Part shown: positions 10,231-21,417 of the stretch, one piece after another
How the letters are laid out: each line of letters opens with the position of its first letter
How positions within the stretch are numbered: the first letter of the stretch is position 1
Assembly (NCBI GenBank): GCA_026770575.1
Contig: MU657185.1
Location: forward strand, 226,168 to 290,167
DNA length: 64,000 nucleotides
Origin: Pelagophyceae sp. CCMP2097
Lineage: Eukaryota; Sar; Pelagophyceae
Direction: 5' to 3'
Translations under genes and position numbers: made by a program
Notes under the pieces: generated by a model
What the model was told of the DNA's origin: nothing
Database searches by the model: none
What the model saw: the letters and a program-made list of their open reading frames with translations, nothing else

Positions 10231-12472
10231 CTAGACGTCGCAGGCTTTCGAGGCGCGAAAGGCCTGCGAGTAGAAGAGGCTCTTGCCCTTGTGGTTGAGG
10301 AGCCAGCCGTCGCGCGCGGCCTCGTGCAGCCTAACGAGCATCTGCCGACAAAAGCCGACACGTTGCTCCGTCCGTCTGCGCGCTTTGCGAGAAAAGGCTG
10401 AGGCGCACCTCTTAAAGTTCTTCCCCGGCACGAAGGACACTTTCTCGAGCGAAGTGAGACACTGGAAGCACTGCAGCTTGGGCCGCATCTGCAGAGGGCA
10501 CGTCGGCGCGGCGAAGGCAGACGTCCTGGCGACCGTTTTGGTGGCCGACAACGCACCTTGGACTCGGTGGTGACGTGGAAGAGGGGCGTGTCTGCGTTGG
10601 CGAAGCCTCGGTCGACGGCCTCGCCGACGTCCCAGTTGTTGCCTTTGATGTTGAAGCGCGGCGTTTTGAGCGCATGCGCGAGCGTGAGGGCGCGGCGCCA
10701 GAGAGGGATGCAGCTCCAAAACTCGGCGTCGCAGATGCCGCTTTTGTTCTTGACGCACCGATAATCGTACGGCGCCCGCGTCTCGGGGTTCGAGCCTGCG
10801 CCGAGATGGACGGCGGTCGGAGATGTCGCAAGGCAATGTTCGTCAACAACGTCGCACCATTCATATGCCACAACTGCAGCATCTGCAGCGCGGCCTGGTC
10901 GTGCGGGTGGCACTGCGCCAAGCCGGCCCTCGCCACCGCGTACCAGCGCTATTGTGGGCACGGCTCGCAAGAGCGGCAACACGAGCGGAGGGCTTGGAGC
11001 AGCGGCAACACGGGCGAAGGGCGACACCCCCCCCCAAAGACGAGTGAAGGGCGACCCCCAAGAAACCGAGTGAAGGGCGACGCACGGCGAGGAGCGCGCG
11101 TCCGTGTGGCCCGCCGCGCACGGCGGCGACGCCCGTGTTCAGCCCTCGGAAATTGGAGATGACGACGAGCTTGTCGGCCGCGACGTCGGCCGCGTCCAGC
11201 CAGAGTTCGAGGGGCAGATGCGTGAAGCGGGGATTGAACCACATGTCGGCGTCGACCCAGACGACCCACTTTGCGTCGGGAAACGCGTGCGCGGCGTCCT
11301 GGAGCATGAGGATTTTCGAAAACTCCCAGGGAAAGTCTGCCACCTTCCAGGCAAACGCCTCTGCGACGTAAAACTGCCAGTCGTAGCCATGCTTCGCGGC
11401 GTACGCGCGCTTCGTCAGCGCAAAGTCCACGTCAGCCCTGTTGTCCTTGCGGACGTTGACGCCCGAGACGAGGACGACGCGGGTCGGCCGCTTCCGTCGC
11501 GCTTGAGCCGCGGATTCAGCCGACGCGGCGCCGTCGCCGGGCGCAAAGGCGCGGAGGCACCGCGCGCGGTTTGGCGCGTCGTCGTAGACACGGTCGGCCA
11601 GGAGCCCCATCGCCGTAACATTCGGCGGCGCGTGCACGCTCTTCAGCTGCCGCGGGCGCCCTTCTTTTTCACGCGGTACCGCGTCGGCGCCGAAGCACAC
11701 GGCGCCGCGGCCGCACTGGTCGCAGCGCAGCGCGTCGGGAAGCGTCGAAGCGTCGACGACCGCGCTAGCGGAGTGCGCCGCCTCGCGCGATATGTCCGTC
11801 GCCGTCGACGTCATCCACTTCGCGACGCGCGCGTCGCGCGCGAGCGCGGCGCGCGCGCCGTCGATGTACGCCGTCGCCGCCGCCGCGCCGTCGGCCGTCG
11901 TCCACGCGGCCATCAGGACGACGAGGTCCGCGTTCGTCGGCCAGCCGCGGCGCGGCGCCGTCGCCATGGCGATAGTGGCGCGACCTGGCAGCGCGGCGAG
12001 GGGCGCCTCGCCGGCCGATCCGTGGACGACCCACGCGCCGAACCTGGCGCACGGCGCCCAGCGCTTCAGGTCCAGAGAGAGCACGGACCCGCCGAGCGGC
12101 TGGCCCTCGACGGCCGCCGCCAGCGCCTCGAAGACGTGCGAGATGGCGCCGACCGTCGAGTATCGCCGCGTCTCGTCCGCGAGATTGGTGTCGTCGCCCG
12201 CACCTGCGTCGCGCTCGCGCCCGTGCCGCCCGCGGCACCCGACACTCACCGTCGGACGACGTCCAGAGCGTGATGCGCGGGCACTGGGCCGGCGCGTGGC
12301 ACTCGACGCGCACCTGGCGGATCACCTCGGCGGCGGCGCGGCGCTCGCGGTCAGAGTTTGCGTGGAGCACGACTTCGCCAAAGCCGGCCCCGAAGGCCCG
12401 CGGCAGGAGGAGCAGGCCGGCGAAGGCCGGCGCGAGGCCGCGCATGCTCCGATGCGGAGCCTCGACCTTCAC
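10231..12472 (-). CDS. Secretory-pathway glycosyltransferase, GT34-like (GMA12/MNN10 type)
   Basis: Five exons fit in phase: 12472-12250, 12203-11086, 10948-10858, 10795-10557, 10488-10231, giving 642 residues. The N-terminus has a signal or anchor segment (GLAPAFAGLLLLPRAFGAGF). The catalytic region carries HGYDWQFYV, FSKILMLQ and the DxD-type metal and nucleotide-sugar site WVVWVDADMWFNP near residue 390, then ISNFRGLNTGV and a CHPHDQAAL segment, the set seen in alpha-galactosyl/xylosyltransferases of GT34. The role would be to extend glycans in the Golgi; donor and acceptor are unknown. The N-terminal 250 residues have no relative I recognise. The 137-bp intron at 10949-11085 carries a GAAGGGCGAC minisatellite. 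The last exon may hide one more small intron. Confidence 0.75.
10949..11085 (-). repeat. Intronic minisatellite (GAAGGGCGAC unit)
   Basis: On the plus strand, three GAAGGGCGAC blocks separated by short variable stretches fill half of this intron, next to repeated GAGCGGCAACACG segments. It is the second repeat-bearing intron in this 12-kb stretch. Confidence 0.75.
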
Positions 12473-12554
12473 TGGAAGAGTCGCTAAAGCCTTTCAGCGA
12501 AACCAACGGGTGCGTCGCGAGCGCGCCGCTTTGGTCGGGCGAGGCTTTGCGGCC
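12473..12554. promoter_or_regulatory. Compact divergent promoter, glycosyltransferase / TBCE
   Basis: Only 82 bp separate the start codons of the minus-strand glycosyltransferase and plus-strand TBCE. Both 5' untranslated regions and both core promoters must fit here or extend into coding sequence. I see no TATA box. Confidence 0.7.
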
Positions 12555-14258
12555 ATGTCTGCGCTGGTCGAAGGGGCGGGGTTCGCGTGCGGCCAGCGCG
12601 TGAGCGACGACGCCGGGTGCCGCGGCACGGTGCGCTACTGCGGCCCCGTGGCGACTTCCAAGTCGGCCAGCGAGGTCTACGTCGGCGTCGAGTGGGACGA
12701 TGCCGCGCGCGGCAAGGGCGACGGTTCCGTGGTGGACAAGCGCGGGTTGGAGACGCGGTACTTTACGACTGCGTTTCCGACGGCGGCGAGCTTTGTCAAG
12801 CCTGCAAAGCTGGACGTCGGCTCCTCCTTCGCCGCCGCTCTGCGGGCAAAGTACGTGGCCATGGACGCGCCCCTCGAGGCGCCGGGCAACATGCTGACGC
12901 ACGGCCTGGCAAATACGAAGCGCGGCGCGACGAAGCGCATCGAACTCGTCGGCGAGCTCAAGACTCGCGCGCGGCAGCAGCTCGACCTCTGCCACGTCTC
13001 TACGGTGATGCTGCGCTGCGCCGGCATCGCCTCCGTCGGGCCCGTCCAGCAGCCGGACTTGCACCTTGAAAGACTCGTCCACGTCGACGTCCAGTGCAAC
13101 TTGCTCGGCGACTGGGACGTCGTCACCAGACTCGCCGAGGCGCTGCCCGCGCTAGAGTCCTTCGACGTCTCCGGCAACCGCCTCGGGCCCTTTGGGGACC
13201 GCAAAACGATGGGCGGCTTCGGCGCGCACCTGCACAAGCTCGTCGCCAACGACGTCGGCCTGCGCGACTGGGCCGACGTCTCGGCGCTCGTGCGCGCGCT
13301 GCAGCCGCGGCTGCGCATGCTCCACGTCGCCGCCAACGAGCTCCGGGGCGCCGCCGCGGTCGACTGCCCCGGCCACGCGCTCGAGTTCTTGGACGTCGCG
13401 AAGACGGGCCTCGACGACGCCAGCGTCGTGACGCTGCTGCAGTCGTGCCCGGGGCTCGTCGAGCTCCACGCCTCGGAGAACGTCGGCCTCCGCGCGGCCA
13501 CCTTTGCCGCGGCGCCGGGCGCTTCGGAGACGCCGCTCGTCTTCGGCACCGTCGAGGCGCTGGGCCTGAGCGGCTGCGGCCTCGAGGACTGGTCGCTGAT
13601 GGACTCGCTCGGCGCGGCGTTCCCGCGGCTGCAGCGCATGCGCTTCGCCGACAACCCCGTCACCAAGCAGTTGGGCGCGTCGCAGTCGCGCGCGTTCGTC
13701 CTCGCCAGAGTCGCGTCGCTGCGGCACCTCAACGGCGCCGACGTCTCGGCCAAGGAGAGAGCAGAGGCGGAGAAGCGCTACGTCCGCTTCGCGTTGGCCG
13801 ACGCGCACCAGGCCGCAGCAGCAGACGCCGCCGCTTCGGAAGGCGACGGCGAGGCGCCGACGGCGGACGCCGCGCTGCGCCGGCGCCACCCACACGCGTC
13901 TCGGCTGCTGGTCAAGTACGACATTTCCGCTTCCGCGGCCGCGGGTTCCGCGCAGGCCGACGGCGGGTCCAAGGCTCTGGGCGCGTCGCTGGTCACCATC
14001 ACGCTGCGCTGCGTCGCGTCTTCCAACGCGGACGCGCCCGTCGCGACGAAGAAGGTACCCGCGTCGACCAAGGTGGCGCTGCTCAAGCGCGTCTGCGCAA
14101 AGCTCTTCGACCTTTTACCGGAGGACCAGATCCTCTACTACCGCCTCGACGCCTTTGACGCGCCGAACTACCTCGACGACGACTCGGCCACGCTGGCCTC
14201 GTTTGGAGTCGCCGACGGCATCGAGATCCACGTCTCCGAAAAACTCTGCCCCGAGTAA
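12555..14258 (+). CDS. TBCE: Tubulin-folding cofactor E
   Basis: A single exon encodes 567 residues with the full cofactor E layout. An N-terminal CAP-Gly domain (residues about 10-75; VGVEWDDAARGKGDG) binds alpha-tubulin. A leucine-rich repeat region follows (about 150-400; LESFDVSGNRLGPFG, LRMLHVAANELRG, VEALGLSGCGLEDW). A C-terminal ubiquitin-like domain (about 485-565; LLKRVCAKLFDLLPEDQ, FGVADGIEIHVSEK) ends it. The family captures alpha-tubulin and, with cofactors C and D, assembles or dissociates the tubulin dimer in the cytosol. I chose the ATG at 12555 because it directly precedes the CAP-Gly fold; in-frame sequence further upstream overlaps the divergent gene. Length matches the family (about 520-560). 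Confidence 0.93.
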   Translation: MSALVEGAGFACGQRVSDDAGCRGTVRYCGPVATSKSASEVYVGVEWDDAARGKGDGSVVDKRGLETRYFTTAFPTAASFVKPAKLDVGSSFAAALRAKYVAMDAPLEAPGNMLTHGLANTKRGATKRIELVGELKTRARQQLDLCHVSTVMLRCAGIASVGPVQQPDLHLERLVHVDVQCNLLGDWDVVTRLAEALPALESFDVSGNRLGPFGDRKTMGGFGAHLHKLVANDVGLRDWADVSALVRALQPRLRMLHVAANELRGAAAVDCPGHALEFLDVAKTGLDDASVVTLLQSCPGLVELHASENVGLRAATFAAAPGASETPLVFGTVEALGLSGCGLEDWSLMDSLGAAFPRLQRMRFADNPVTKQLGASQSRAFVLARVASLRHLNGADVSAKERAEAEKRYVRFALADAHQAAAADAAASEGDGEAPTADAALRRRHPHASRLLVKYDISASAAAGSAQADGGSKALGASLVTITLRCVASSNADAPVATKKVPASTKVALLKRVCAKLFDLLPEDQILYYRLDAFDAPNYLDDDSATLASFGVADGIEIHVSEKLCPE

Positions 14259-14537
14259 ATACCGCGCGTCTTAAGGCGCCTTTCGAAGAGTCGCGTTTGC
14301 TTCGATGCACTCCGCCTCGGTGGGTTCATGGCCTCGCGACGCAGCGTCGCGTCGGGCGTTACGACCGACTCTAAAAAACGACCAAATTTTGGTGATTTCA
14401 ATTTGAACTCTATCTCCGTGCGAATGCTTTCGGATTGCAGGAAAGTTCCTCTGCCTCGCGAGCCGAGCAGTTCCTGGCTGTCCGATCCTCTGCCTCGACG
14501 CGCGCCCCTCCTCTCCGCTCGCTCGCCTATCTCCGTC

Positions 14538-14964
14538 ATGGCGCCGGTTGGTACGAAGTGCATGGTGTGCGTGACCATTCCGATGCAGCCGGGCAAGGCG
14601 CCGGCGGCTCTGGAGCTGTTCCAGACGCATGAAATGGGTATCAAGTACACGCTCGCGAGCAAGGGCGCCCTGAAGTTTGACCTCGGCGTCTGCGGCGATG
14701 ACCTCGTCATCTTCGAGTTTTGGGCCTCTTCAGAGGACTTCACGGCCTACTTTGCCACGCGCGGCGACGCGGAAAAGATGAAGGCGAGTCACCGCCCGCG
14801 CCGCGCGCCGACGCCGTCGCTCCGGGCCGCCGTCGTCCCCGCCGAACGCGCCGCCGTTTTAGGACTGGAACCCGTCGTTCATGCCGCTCGTGGCCGGCGC
14901 GCCGGCGTTCAAGATCATGGAATACGGCTACTCCGCAGAGCCGAGCACCTTCGGCTGCTTCTGA
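14538..14964 (+). CDS. Small dimeric alpha/beta-barrel protein (ABM-like)
   Basis: Two exons, 14538-14783 and 14863-14964, give a 115-residue protein without signal peptide. It opens CMVCVTIPMQPGKAPAALEL and carries DLVIFEFWASSEDFTAYFAT, the strand-helix-strand and Trp-bearing pattern of ABM-type (antibiotic biosynthesis monooxygenase) ferredoxin-like barrels. Members serve as small monooxygenases, haem-degrading or quinol-handling enzymes; no residue here decides between them. The intron begins with GC (AAG|GCGAGT) and ends TTTTAG, phase 0 on both sides. Without splicing the reading frame runs into unrelated sequence, while the spliced form ends naturally with KIMEYGYSAEPSTFGCF. The ATG at 14538 directly precedes the fold. 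Confidence 0.72.
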
Positions 14965-15397
14965 GGCACCGCGTACCGCGGCACGAGGCGGCCGCTCCGG
15001 TCCGCCCGACGTCTGGATGCAAAGGAGGGGCCTCTAAAGTATTCGGGCGGTGCACAACAAATCGACACCCATATGGCGGCGGGCCTGTGAGCCTCGGGAC
15101 TCAGGCGGGTGCGCCGGCGGCGAGGCTCCGGCGGTTCACAACAAGAGGTGTTTGTTTACGAGCAGTGACGCGGTCAGAATGACCTCACGGTGCTCTCGGT
15201 GGGTTCGAGACGAGGGAGGAGGGCGCGGCGCCGCCGAGGCTGACCGCGTCCAAGGGCCGTGGTGAGTAGGGTGCTCAAACAGATCTTCTTGTGGCGGCGG
15301 GGCGGCGGCTCGGTCGCCCGCGGCGGGTCGCTCGTGGTCGCGCGTCGTCGGGGCGGGGGACCGTCGGTATATAATAGGTCGGTTTGCGGCGGCGTCT
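14965..15397. other. Intergenic spacer between convergent genes
   Basis: This 433-bp spacer separates the stop codons of the small barrel protein (+) and exportin-1 (-). It must hold both 3' ends. A TATATAATAG motif near 15368 lies just beyond the exportin-1 stop codon and is more likely part of its 3' region than a promoter. I see no RNA gene. Confidence 0.5.
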
Positions 15398-18300
15398 TCA
15401 CAAGTCGTCGTCGTCCATGGGGCGGTCGTGCGGGTTGACGAGGCCCGGCACGGCGAGGCGCGCCTGTCGGTCGCGCGCGGCGCGCTCAGCCTCTGCGGCG
15501 GACCGCTCCTCTGAGTAGAGGTCCTGGTTGTCGTCAGAGTTGAACTCTTTCAGCTGGACGAGGAAGTCGCGCAGGTGCGTCTTGAACGTCGGCAGGTCGG
15601 ACCGCAGGTCGAAGAGGCCGACGACAAAGTCGACGACTTGCCGTCGCGTCAGCGTGGCGAACGACGTGGCCAGCAGGTTGGCCACGTGGTCGCGGACAAA
15701 GGCCTGGTTGTTGGGGTAGCTCGCCGGGGCCTCGAAGAGCGGCGCGGTGACGTGGCCGGCCTCGATGAGGTGGAAGAGGTGGCGGAGGAGCGTGGCGTGC
15801 ATCTTAAAGCCCGACTTGTGCAGCCGGTCCGTCATCACGGCGAGGATGTCCTGGACCAGCGGCAGCACAAAGGCGCGGTAGAAGGGCTGCTTGGCCGCGT
15901 CGGGCGCGCGGCCGACGTTGAGCAGCAGCTCGTAGAGGATCTCGAGGCCCGTGTCGGCCACGTTGCGCTCAGTGTGCTTAAAAGCCCACACGACGCTGTC
16001 GACGACGAGCTTCTGGTGCTCCGGCGGGATGGCGAACAGGGCGGCGAAGCAGTGCGTGTTGACCGCCTTGAGCAGCTTGAAGAAGGCGAGGCGGTGCTCG
16101 GGGAAGTCCTCAAAGTTGCGAGTAATCATGCGCAAAGTCGGCTCGAAGACGGCGTCGAGGATGCGGGGCACGTCGGCGGCCACGAGCTCGCGCAGCTTGT
16201 CCACGCACGTGGCCAGTAAAACGAGGACCTCTGCGTCGCGCGCCTCTGGGATGGACCTGCCGTAGTCGCCGAGCACGGGGTCCAGCAGCGGCGGCACAAA
16301 CGACGTGGCCACGAGCGCCGGCGGCGCCTCGGGGTCGGCGCACTTCTCCACAAACGTGGCGAGGAGCCGCAGGACCTCGCGCTTGGCGCCGCGCAGCGCG
16401 CGCACGTCCTGGTGCCGCGTGGCCAGCTCGCCGTGCTGCGCCACCGCCGTCGCCACGCGCTCGGAATAGGCGCGGTAGACGCCCAGCACGTCGAGGTAAC
16501 ACGCGCCGAGCTGCGTCACGTAGAGCGGGCCGCACGCGGCGCAGACTCGGACGTGCGTCTTCATGATCTTCGTCACGTCCCGCACCGCGTCGGCGCGGTG
16601 CAGCGACTCCGCGTCGGCGCGCGCCTCGGCCATGATGCGCGACCACGCCGCATTGGGCAGCGCCATGAGCTGGCCCAGCAGCGGCGCGCGCGCGACGGCC
16701 ACGTGCGGCCCGCGGTCCGCGAGGAGGCACGCGGTCGCCTCGTAAAACGCGTGCACCTGGTGCGGCTCCAGGTCCGAGATGATGGCCGGCAGCTGATGCA
16801 CGAGCTCGTTGGCAAAGGGCCGCGTCTCGCCCGGCTGCTGCGTCACGAACTTGCGCTTGCACTTTTGCGCAATCTTCAGAAACGTGTCGCAGGCCATGTC
16901 CTGGACGCCCGGGTGCAGCTCGTGCATAAACTCAAAGAGCTTGTTCACCACCGTCTTCAAGAACTTCCAGTGCGCGCGCAGGAAGCGCGGGTACTGGCCG
17001 ACGACGTACATAATGTTCGACGCGATGCACGCCTTGTTATCCTTGCCTCTTTTCACCTCGCACAAGCCCAGCAGGTCCTTGATCACGGTGACGAGGAAGC
17101 GCTTCTCCTCGTCTTCCGACATGGCGCCGGAGATGGAGCCGATGGCCCAGCACAAAGTGTTCAAGTTGGCCCAGGACCACTCCGTGCCGTCCACCTGCAG
17201 CGCCAGCTTGTCCAGCATTATCGACTCCGTGTCGTCGTAGTTCAGGTGCGTCAGGTAGACGAGCGTCTCGCGCATCGTCTTGTACTGCGCAATGGCCTCG
17301 GTGTCCTTTGTCATCTCGCGCACAATCTCGCCGTGCTCGTCCTCGACGACCAAAACCTCCTCGGGCTTGGCCATGCGCGAGATCATGACGAGGCGCACCT
17401 GCGATAGCAGGCCGCCGTGCTGGAACAGCGTCTTGCGGCCCGTGTTGGCGTTTGTACCGCCGGCGACGCGCATGCCCGCGTCGTTGGTGGCCAGCGGCGG
17501 CGGGCCGTCGCCGTCCAAAGCCGCGTGCTGCGCTGACGCCGAACCGGCGCCGCCCGTCTCGGAGACGTAGAGGTCCTGGGCCAGCGCGTGCCAGTAGTCG
17601 AGGCAGATCTGGAAGACCTCGTTGTCGGGCGCCGCCGAGATGCGCACCAGGTAGCGCAAGCCCTCGAGGAGTGCGGCGCCGTGCTCGGGCGTCTCCACGA
17701 GCGGCAGGTGCGCCTTGAGGAAGCCCGAGAAGAAGAGGGCCAGGCGCTGCACGAAGAGCTGGTCCTGGTCGCGGCCCGTGTCCGCCGCGTCAAACGCCGC
17801 CGCCAGCGACGCGTCGCGCGGCACCACCTGGCCCAGCGCCTGCAGCAGGCCCACGTAGAGGCGCACGAACGACGCGTCGTACTTGGGCTCCAAGTCCGAC
17901 AGCGAAGCAATCTCTGTGAGGCACTCGAGCGCGGCGTTGCGAAACTGCTGCGCCGCGAAGAAGCGCGTCATCAGCGTCTCCACGAGCGGCGTCTCGAAGA
18001 GGTAGCCCAGCGGGATCCACGAGAGGAAGGCCTTGAGCGTCCGCAGCGTCGCCTCGATGAGCTTGGGCCGCTGTGACGCCCCGAGGACAAATTCGCACAG
18101 GCGGAAGATCTGCGCAAACTCGGCGTTGAGCGACTCCTTCATCGTGCGGATCTTGGCCGTCGTCATGGCGTCCTTTGAAAAGTCAAAGACTTCTTCGGAC
18201 AGCAGGCGCAGAATGTGCATGTTGTTCTCGCACAAAACCTCAGACGTCTTCGACGCGCCGCAAATGTCGCCTGCAAAGGCGAGGGTTCCAAGGCGCGCCC

Positions 18301-19106
18301 GTCGACGCGACACCGCCCACAGGTTCCGCGCAAGCGCAGAATACGGGCGGCCGGCGACGCGCACCGATGAAAGACGGCCAGTTGTGCGGCCATTCCTGCT
18401 TGAGGATCGAGACGAGCACCTTGTTCATCTGGTGGATCATCGTGCGCTCCTAGAGGCGAGGCGCGATCAAAGGCGGTCGTCGCCCCCGGCGGCAGTTTAA
18501 AACAGACGCCGCTGGAAGAATCAAGGACGGCTGCTGCGCTCTGTTCGTCCGAGGAGAGCGCGATGATCTTGTTCACGATAAACCCCTTGATGCCGACGCG
18601 CTGCTCCTCTGGGAGGATCTTCCACCGCCTGCGTCGGAAACGGTTGCACTCGCGAAGAATCGCCCCAAAAGTCCGGGGGCGACGCCGGAATGTCGAGCAC
18701 ATGTTGATCGCGTCGTCGAGCGCCATCAAGCCGAAGAATCGCCCCTGGGGCAGCTTCGACCGCTCGATGATCGCGTCCGCGTGCCTAAAAGTCAAAATTT
18801 GACGCGTATCGAATCGAATCATCCTCGGGCCATTCTCGAAGAGGCCCGTCTTCCCGAGCGCCCTCGGCGCGTCGAAACGACGCCTCGCGGCGGGCGCCTC
18901 TCGACCGAACCGCATTGGCATCGCCGGACGCCGCTTAAAAGTTGTCACGTCCAGGCACTCGAACGTTCTCGCAGTTTCATTAGCACATTGTTGGCATTGG
19001 CGCGGTCGGGGTGCGACGGCTCGTAGGCGCAAGCGATCACCTGGTCCAGTATCGCCACGTCAAACGGCACCCCATCGTCGAGCAGCTGCGCTCCGAACGC
19101 CTCCAT
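15398..19106 (-). CDS. XPO1: Exportin-1 (CRM1), nuclear export receptor
   Basis: Five exons join in phase: 19106-18949, 18784-18701, 18628-18529, 18449-18365, 18270-15398, giving 1,099 residues (human XPO1 has 1,071). The N-terminus ([68 protein letters not shown]) and the rest of the HEAT-repeat solenoid align with exportin-1 throughout. The NES groove shows [16 protein letters not shown], with the cysteine equivalent to human Cys528, the leptomycin B target. The acidic tail PMDDDDL is present. It exports leucine-rich NES cargoes and some RNPs with RanGTP. All introns lie in the first 280 residues. The first exon and intron are duplicated in inverted orientation at 23161-23404. Confidence 0.95.
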
Positions 19107-19633
19107 TTGTCCACACGAGATTTTCAGTGCTCGCCAGAGGACGGCAAGCGCTCGATTTTTTCTTCGTCTTCTTGAAGAAAATCACCGACGAACTGCGTCG
19201 GGCGGGCCACTCCTCTGATAAGCCTCCTGTGGGACCTCGCGCGCGGATCGACCATCGCTGCGCGACGTCCTCCCATCGATTGCGAATTTATTTATTTCAA
19301 CGGGGCTGCCGCCGACGGACTCCCCGCGCGCGCCTTGGAGAAGGCCACGCTCGATATGGGAGATACCGTGTGCCGTAAAAACGCTTTGAGGAAAATCTGT
19401 GAGGAACTGTCGTCGGGTATTGGCGATGGGCATTTCTGGGTAATTGTGGGTATAAATCCGCCTTTTTTGAATGAAGTAGTGCCTCTCCTTGATGTGTGCG
19501 ACCGGGCCATGGGACTCCGGTGGGCTATAAACACAATACATTAATAGAGGGCGCTGTTGAAATCGGGTTGCTTGAGTATTCATTGTTCGTGTCTCAAGGC
19601 TCGCAATTGTCGCCGCAATCGGAGAGCCCATCG
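19107..19633. other. Intergenic region upstream of XPO1
   Basis: This 527-bp spacer holds the XPO1 5' flank and the 3' end of the F-box gene. It is locally more AT-rich (around 19275-19300 and 19340-19560) than the genes. Open frames of up to 149 codons here show no domain, no G/C third-position bias and no plausible splice context. I find no gene in it. Confidence 0.5.
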
Positions 19634-21213
19634 TTAAATGCGTCCCATTCTCTTATCGAGCGCGAGCGAGTCGAGAGCGGCCTGCGGGGACTCCTCAGCA
19701 CTGGGAGTATTTTCACGAGGACGTGTACGCCTCTCGGCACTTTTCACGAGGACGACAACAAGACACGTCGTGGAGGTATTGTCAACAAGGCAGGTGCGAC
19801 TAACCGCGACGCCGTCCATGCGCGTCGAGATGGACCGCGAGGACCTCGTCCACTCCCAGCGCTGCACCACGCGCGGCCACGTCTCGCGTGCGAGGAGCGG
19901 GAGCCGCGAGACGCCGTACTGGCGGCGCTTGATCGTCGTGATGGCGAGCTCGACGATGCCGGGCGACCCGCGCGCGGCGCGGCAGGTGCACTCGAAGCGA
20001 CCCATCTCCGCGCCGCTGAGCCGCGAGACGATGGCGAGCGCGATCTCGGGCGGTAGCACCGCGAGGCGGCCCAGCGCGGCGAAGGGCGCCTCGAGAGGCG
20101 GCAGCTGGTCGTCGAGCGCACATACGTCGTCGCCGCGCTCCGACTGCATTTCGGAGACGACTGAGAACTCTTCGACCTCGACGACGGCCGCCGCCGCCGC
20201 GGGCTTGTGCTTCTGCGCGGGCGCCGGCGGCGCCTTGGCGCCGCAGGGCGCCGTCAGCGAGAGGCTCCCCAGCAGGACGTCCTCGGAAACGTCCTCGGCT
20301 TTGAGCGCGTCGCCGGCGCAGACTTTGGGCGCGTCGCCGTCGTCGATCATGTTCGCCGACGCGGCGTCGCAGAGCGGCGCGCGCGCGGCGCCGGCCGGCG
20401 ACTTGGGCGCGCGCGACCGCGACCGCTCGGCGCGCGGCTTGCGCTCGCAGCGCCGCTTCTCTGCGGGCGGCGGGCCGCCGCAGATGCGCTTCGCGCCCCG
20501 CGCGCTGTGCGACCGCGTCGTCACGAAGACGCCCGTCTCGTGCGGCGCCTCCGCCTCGGCCGCGTCGTGGTCCTGCGGCGCGGCGGGGGGGCGCCGCGGC
20601 GACGCGCGCGTCGGCCGGCGCGTTTTCTTGCTCTTTGCGGCGCGGGCCGGCGGCCGCGAGTCGTCGTCCTCGTCGACGAGTGCCACCTCCTGCTTCGCCT
20701 CGTCGTCGCCGCCGGACCCACTCTCGTTGCCCAGCTCCACCAGCAGCCGCGATTGGACCTGCGAGAGACCATCGCTCGACGGCGCACGGCCCCTGAGCTC
20801 CGCGAGCGTTCGAGCCGCGCGGCGCGGAAGGCCCGGCTTTCGCCGGCGACGGCGCGGAAGGCACGCACCCCGTCGCAGAGCGCCAGCAATCGCTGCATCG
20901 GCCTCGAGAGTCGACCTGCGTCGTAAGAAATGGAGGCCGTCCCCCACGAGCGGAACACGGGGCCCCGGAGGACTCGTCGCCGTCCGCCCTCCTCCGGGCG
21001 TACAAACTGACCGACGTCGAGCTCGCCGGCGTTGAGCAGCGTCAGCACGTCCGCGATGCTCTGGTGCGCGTGCCTGTCGTGTTTCCGGCCGGTGAGGGGC
21101 GGCGATTTCGCAGAGCCTCGCGGCTCGGGCACAGGTTCGACGCACGCCAGGACCATCTCGCCCGCGATCGACGACGACACCGGGCGCGCCCGCGGGGACG
21201 GCTTCGAGGGCAT
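19634..21213 (-). CDS. F-box-like protein with long disordered middle
   Basis: Two exons, 21213-20869 and 20758-19634, join in phase 0 across a 110-bp GTGCGT...CAG intron and give 489 residues. Near residues 370-440 an F-box-like helical unit is visible (LAVLPPEIALAIVSRLSGAE, then MGRFECTCRAARGSP). It is preceded by about 230 residues rich in Ala, Arg, Ser and acidic clusters with nuclear-localisation-like runs (KSKKTRRPTRASPRR). F-box proteins link substrates to SKP1-CUL1 ubiquitin ligases; the substrate-binding part is not recognisable. The N-terminus has a short helix SIADVLTLLNAGELDVGQF. The 3' end beyond the F-box is Thr/Arg-rich and could include an unseen intron. Confidence 0.6.
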
Positions 21214-21417
21214 CGCGCCCGACGGCCGCCTGCGTGACGTCTGTTATCCTCGGTGAACTCAGCCTTTTTTAGACTGAACTTCTGAAGGCCCGGGCTGAAG
21301 ATTTGTTTCTACTCTCCTTTTTTTTTAAAGAGGGCTCCAAACTTTCAAAAAGTTTAGATCTTCCCCGGATCTCTTGAGTCGCGTCGTGCCGTCCGTGGCG
21401 TCGACGAGCGCGCCTCG

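Noticed and set aside
15180..15260. A possible tRNA T-arm (GGGTTCGAGAC)
   Set aside because: The flanking bases do not pair into a T-stem and no acceptor or anticodon arm can be built.
15366..15378. TATATAATAG as a TATA box
   Set aside because: It lies just past the XPO1 stop codon with no gene start at a suitable distance on either strand.
19182..19631. A 149-codon minus-strand open frame
   Set aside because: No domain, no GC3 bias and no initiation or splice context.
20916..21003. An extra intron (GTACGC...CAG) in the F-box gene
   Set aside because: Reading through keeps a sensible frame, and the spliced alternative changes to a Cys/Trp-rich frame.
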